Shown here in pieces: positions 6,561 to 7,232 of a stretch of 7,232 bases of DNA. A program made the translations under genes and the position numbers. Where the stretch lies: assembly GCA_023395675.1 (NCBI GenBank), contig JAEWYL010000310.1, positions 1 to 7,232 of the forward strand. The letters run 5' to 3'. Origin of the DNA: Chloroflexota bacterium (GTDB lineage: Bacteria; Chloroflexota; Anaerolineae; Anaerolineales; UBA4823). The notes below the pieces were generated by a model. That model did not search any database. It was not told the origin of the DNA and saw nothing but the letters and a program-made list of their open reading frames with translations. Position 1 is the first letter of the stretch; the number at the start of each line of letters is the position of its first letter.

Positions 6561-6699
6561 TCATTCCTCCACCAGTGCTTTCATACGAGCCAGGGCCGTT
6601 TTTTTTATGTTTCACCGGAGTTTCGTTGGTCGTTTTACGAAACCCGTGTAAGATCACAAATTGATGGGTTGCGCCAACGCTTCTTCGTATCCACAGGCA
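6561..6699 (-). pseudogene. HigB/Gp49-like toxin remnant, truncated and frameshifted
   Basis: On the minus strand from 6660, the reading FVILHGFRKTTNETPVKHKK is the hallmark C-terminal strand and tail of HigB/Gp49-type RelE-superfamily toxins. The continuation TALARMKALVEE-stop is in a different frame: it becomes continuous if the A8 run (T8 on plus, 6599-6606) is read as A7. The frame is open only back to 6699, where an in-frame TAA (6700-6702) stops it. About 45 residues remain against about 100 in full toxins, so the N-terminal half is missing. No proper start codon is present. The stop TGA (6561-6563) abuts the antitoxin start. The frameshift alone could be a sequencing error in the homopolymer, but the missing N-terminus could not. 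Confidence 0.65.
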
Positions 6700-6742
6700 T
6701 TATAACCAAATTGTTATATATAATTCATAACAGTTTTGTTAT
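6699..6742 (-). promoter_or_regulatory. Promoter with two tandem ATAAC-N6-GTTAT operators
   Basis: Two palindromes of identical design, ATAAC-N6-GTTAT, lie at 6702-6717 and 6727-6742, 25 bp apart start to start. The first overlaps a perfect minus-strand TATAAT (6699-6704). The -35 region is poor (TGAATT at 17-bp spacing). Palindromes over the -10 box, upstream of a HigBA-type pair, are what one expects of an autoregulated toxin-antitoxin promoter, with the HigA-like protein as the likely binder (inference). Confidence 0.6.
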
Positions 6743-7094
6743 ATCCCGGATTTTTTTATGTACCAGCAGGGGTTTACAGATTGGAAAATGCAGGGCACCG
6801 TTTGAATTAATTAGACCATATAACAATCGCTTCCAGGGCTGAAGCGAAAAAGCGAGCCATTGTTCAAAGCGCGCTTTTCCCCCTGATATTCTATTTTGGG
6901 GAATCTCACCTATCCTGAATTAAGGCTTTAGAATGTTCAGTAGATCGCACTTCTCCGCGCCTCCGCCCCACCCGGGGGAGGAGGCGCGCGCGATTTACTT
7001 CTCCGGTTGCCTGGAGGTCTGCGCTAAGTTTACCCTGCAGCTCTCATTCCGACTGCAGGCAGGACGCAGCGCGTGATGTTGTTTGAGCACCTTC
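6743..7094. other. Intergenic region with inverted repeats, no credible gene
   Basis: No convincing coding region in these 352 bp. Structures seen: TCGCTTC/GAAGCGA at 6827-6833 and 6841-6847 (perfect, 7-nt loop); the perfect 12-bp palindrome AAAGCGCGCTTT at 6866-6877; TTCCCC/GGGGAA flanking an AT-rich 15-bp core (about 6877-6903); a GC-rich hairpin at 6956-6988; and CCTGCAG/CTGCAGG at 7034-7040 and 7053-7059. The half nearer the toxin remnant is AT-rich, the half nearer the phosphorylase GC-rich. A lone ATAAC half-site occurs at 6820-6824. Confidence 0.5.
6956..6988 (-). terminator. GC-rich hairpin downstream of the phosphorylase gene
   Basis: CGCGCCTCC-G-CCCC (6956-6969) pairs with GGGG-A-GGAGGCGCG (6975-6988), a 14-position stem with one G-A mismatch and a 5-nt loop. 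It lies about 105 bp past the phosphorylase stop. The stem is very strong but no T-tract follows on the minus strand, so it is at best a non-canonical or Rho-assisted terminator or a 3'-end stabilising structure. Confidence 0.4.
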
Positions 7095-7232
7095 TCACCC
7101 GTTTGCAGGCCAGATATCCCGGACCTTCACCGACCAGATCTCGGAGGCGTACTGGGCGATCGAGCGGTCGGACGAGAAATAGCCGCAGCGGGCGCTGTTC
7201 AGGATCGAACGGCGCGTCCAGCTCTCCCGGTC
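7095..7232 (-). CDS. glgP: Glycogen/alpha-glucan phosphorylase, C-terminal end (partial)
   Basis: The window edge cuts this gene: only the last 45 codons and the TGA (7095-7097) are present. The residues read DRESWTRRSILNSARCGYFS, then SDRSIAQYASEIWSV and a short tail. This is the conserved C-terminal signature of glycogen/starch phosphorylases (usual form W-x-x-M-S-I-L-N-x-A-R-S-G-x-F-S-S-D-R-x-I-x-x-Y-x-x-E-I-W). The family is a PLP-dependent enzyme that releases glucose-1-phosphate from alpha-1,4-glucans. Here the usual Met is Arg8 and the usual Ser is Cys16 of the visible fragment, small departures in an otherwise good match. The active site and PLP lysine lie outside the window, so activity cannot be judged. 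Confidence 0.85.
   Translation of the reverse strand, partial: DRESWTRRSILNSARCGYFSSDRSIAQYASEIWSVKVRDIWPANG

Noticed and set aside
6933..7076. 47-codon plus-strand frame starting ATG 6933 with AAGG 7 nt upstream
   Set aside because: It runs through the GC-rich hairpin and toward the phosphorylase 3' end, resembles no family I know, and its composition follows the hairpin rather than a protein.

Overview
The window looks like a piece of a GC-rich bacterial chromosome. It most resembles a Chloroflexota (Anaerolineae-like) genome: an ECF sigma factor, a small anti-sigma-like protein and a large TPR-CHAT protease stand in a row, next to an AlkA-type glycosylase and a DUF5946 protein. The taxon is inferred from gene content recalled from memory, not from any search. 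The first 45 bases are a C-run/G-run that looks like an assembly or sequencing artefact at a contig end.

Layout. Four genes lie head to tail on the minus strand from about 5361 down to 186: a HhH-GPD DNA glycosylase (4477-5361), an ECF sigma factor (3878-4504, probably starting at GTG 4435), a cysteine-free anti-sigma-like protein with a C-terminal beta-sandwich (3087-3716), and a 961-residue TPR-CHAT cysteine protease (186-3071). A strong intrinsic terminator (116-156) closes the unit. A near-consensus sigma-70 promoter (TTGACC, 17 bp, TATGAT) with an inverted repeat over its -35 box lies upstream of the glycosylase. A DUF5946 gene (5536-6054, plus strand) diverges from the same intergenic region.

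To the right is an AT-richer stretch. It carries an XRE/HigA-type antitoxin gene (6257-6559, minus) preceded by the C-terminal remnant of a HigB/Gp49-type toxin, N-terminally missing and frameshifted at an A8 run. A TATAAT box overlapped by two tandem ATAAC-N6-GTTAT palindromes, probably the module's autoregulated promoter, lies upstream. The window ends inside the 3' end of a glycogen/alpha-glucan phosphorylase gene on the minus strand (7095-7232), followed by a GC-rich hairpin.

How the genes may work together: the most interesting unit is sigma factor, anti-sigma-like protein and TPR-CHAT protease. The arrangement resembles the protease-sigma branch of type III-E CRISPR (Craspase), where a TPR-CHAT protease cleaves Csx30, an inhibitor of an ECF-like sigma factor. 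Here there is no CRISPR component. A plausible but unproven model is that the TPR array senses a signal or partner, the CHAT domain cuts the anti-sigma-like protein, and the sigma factor is released.
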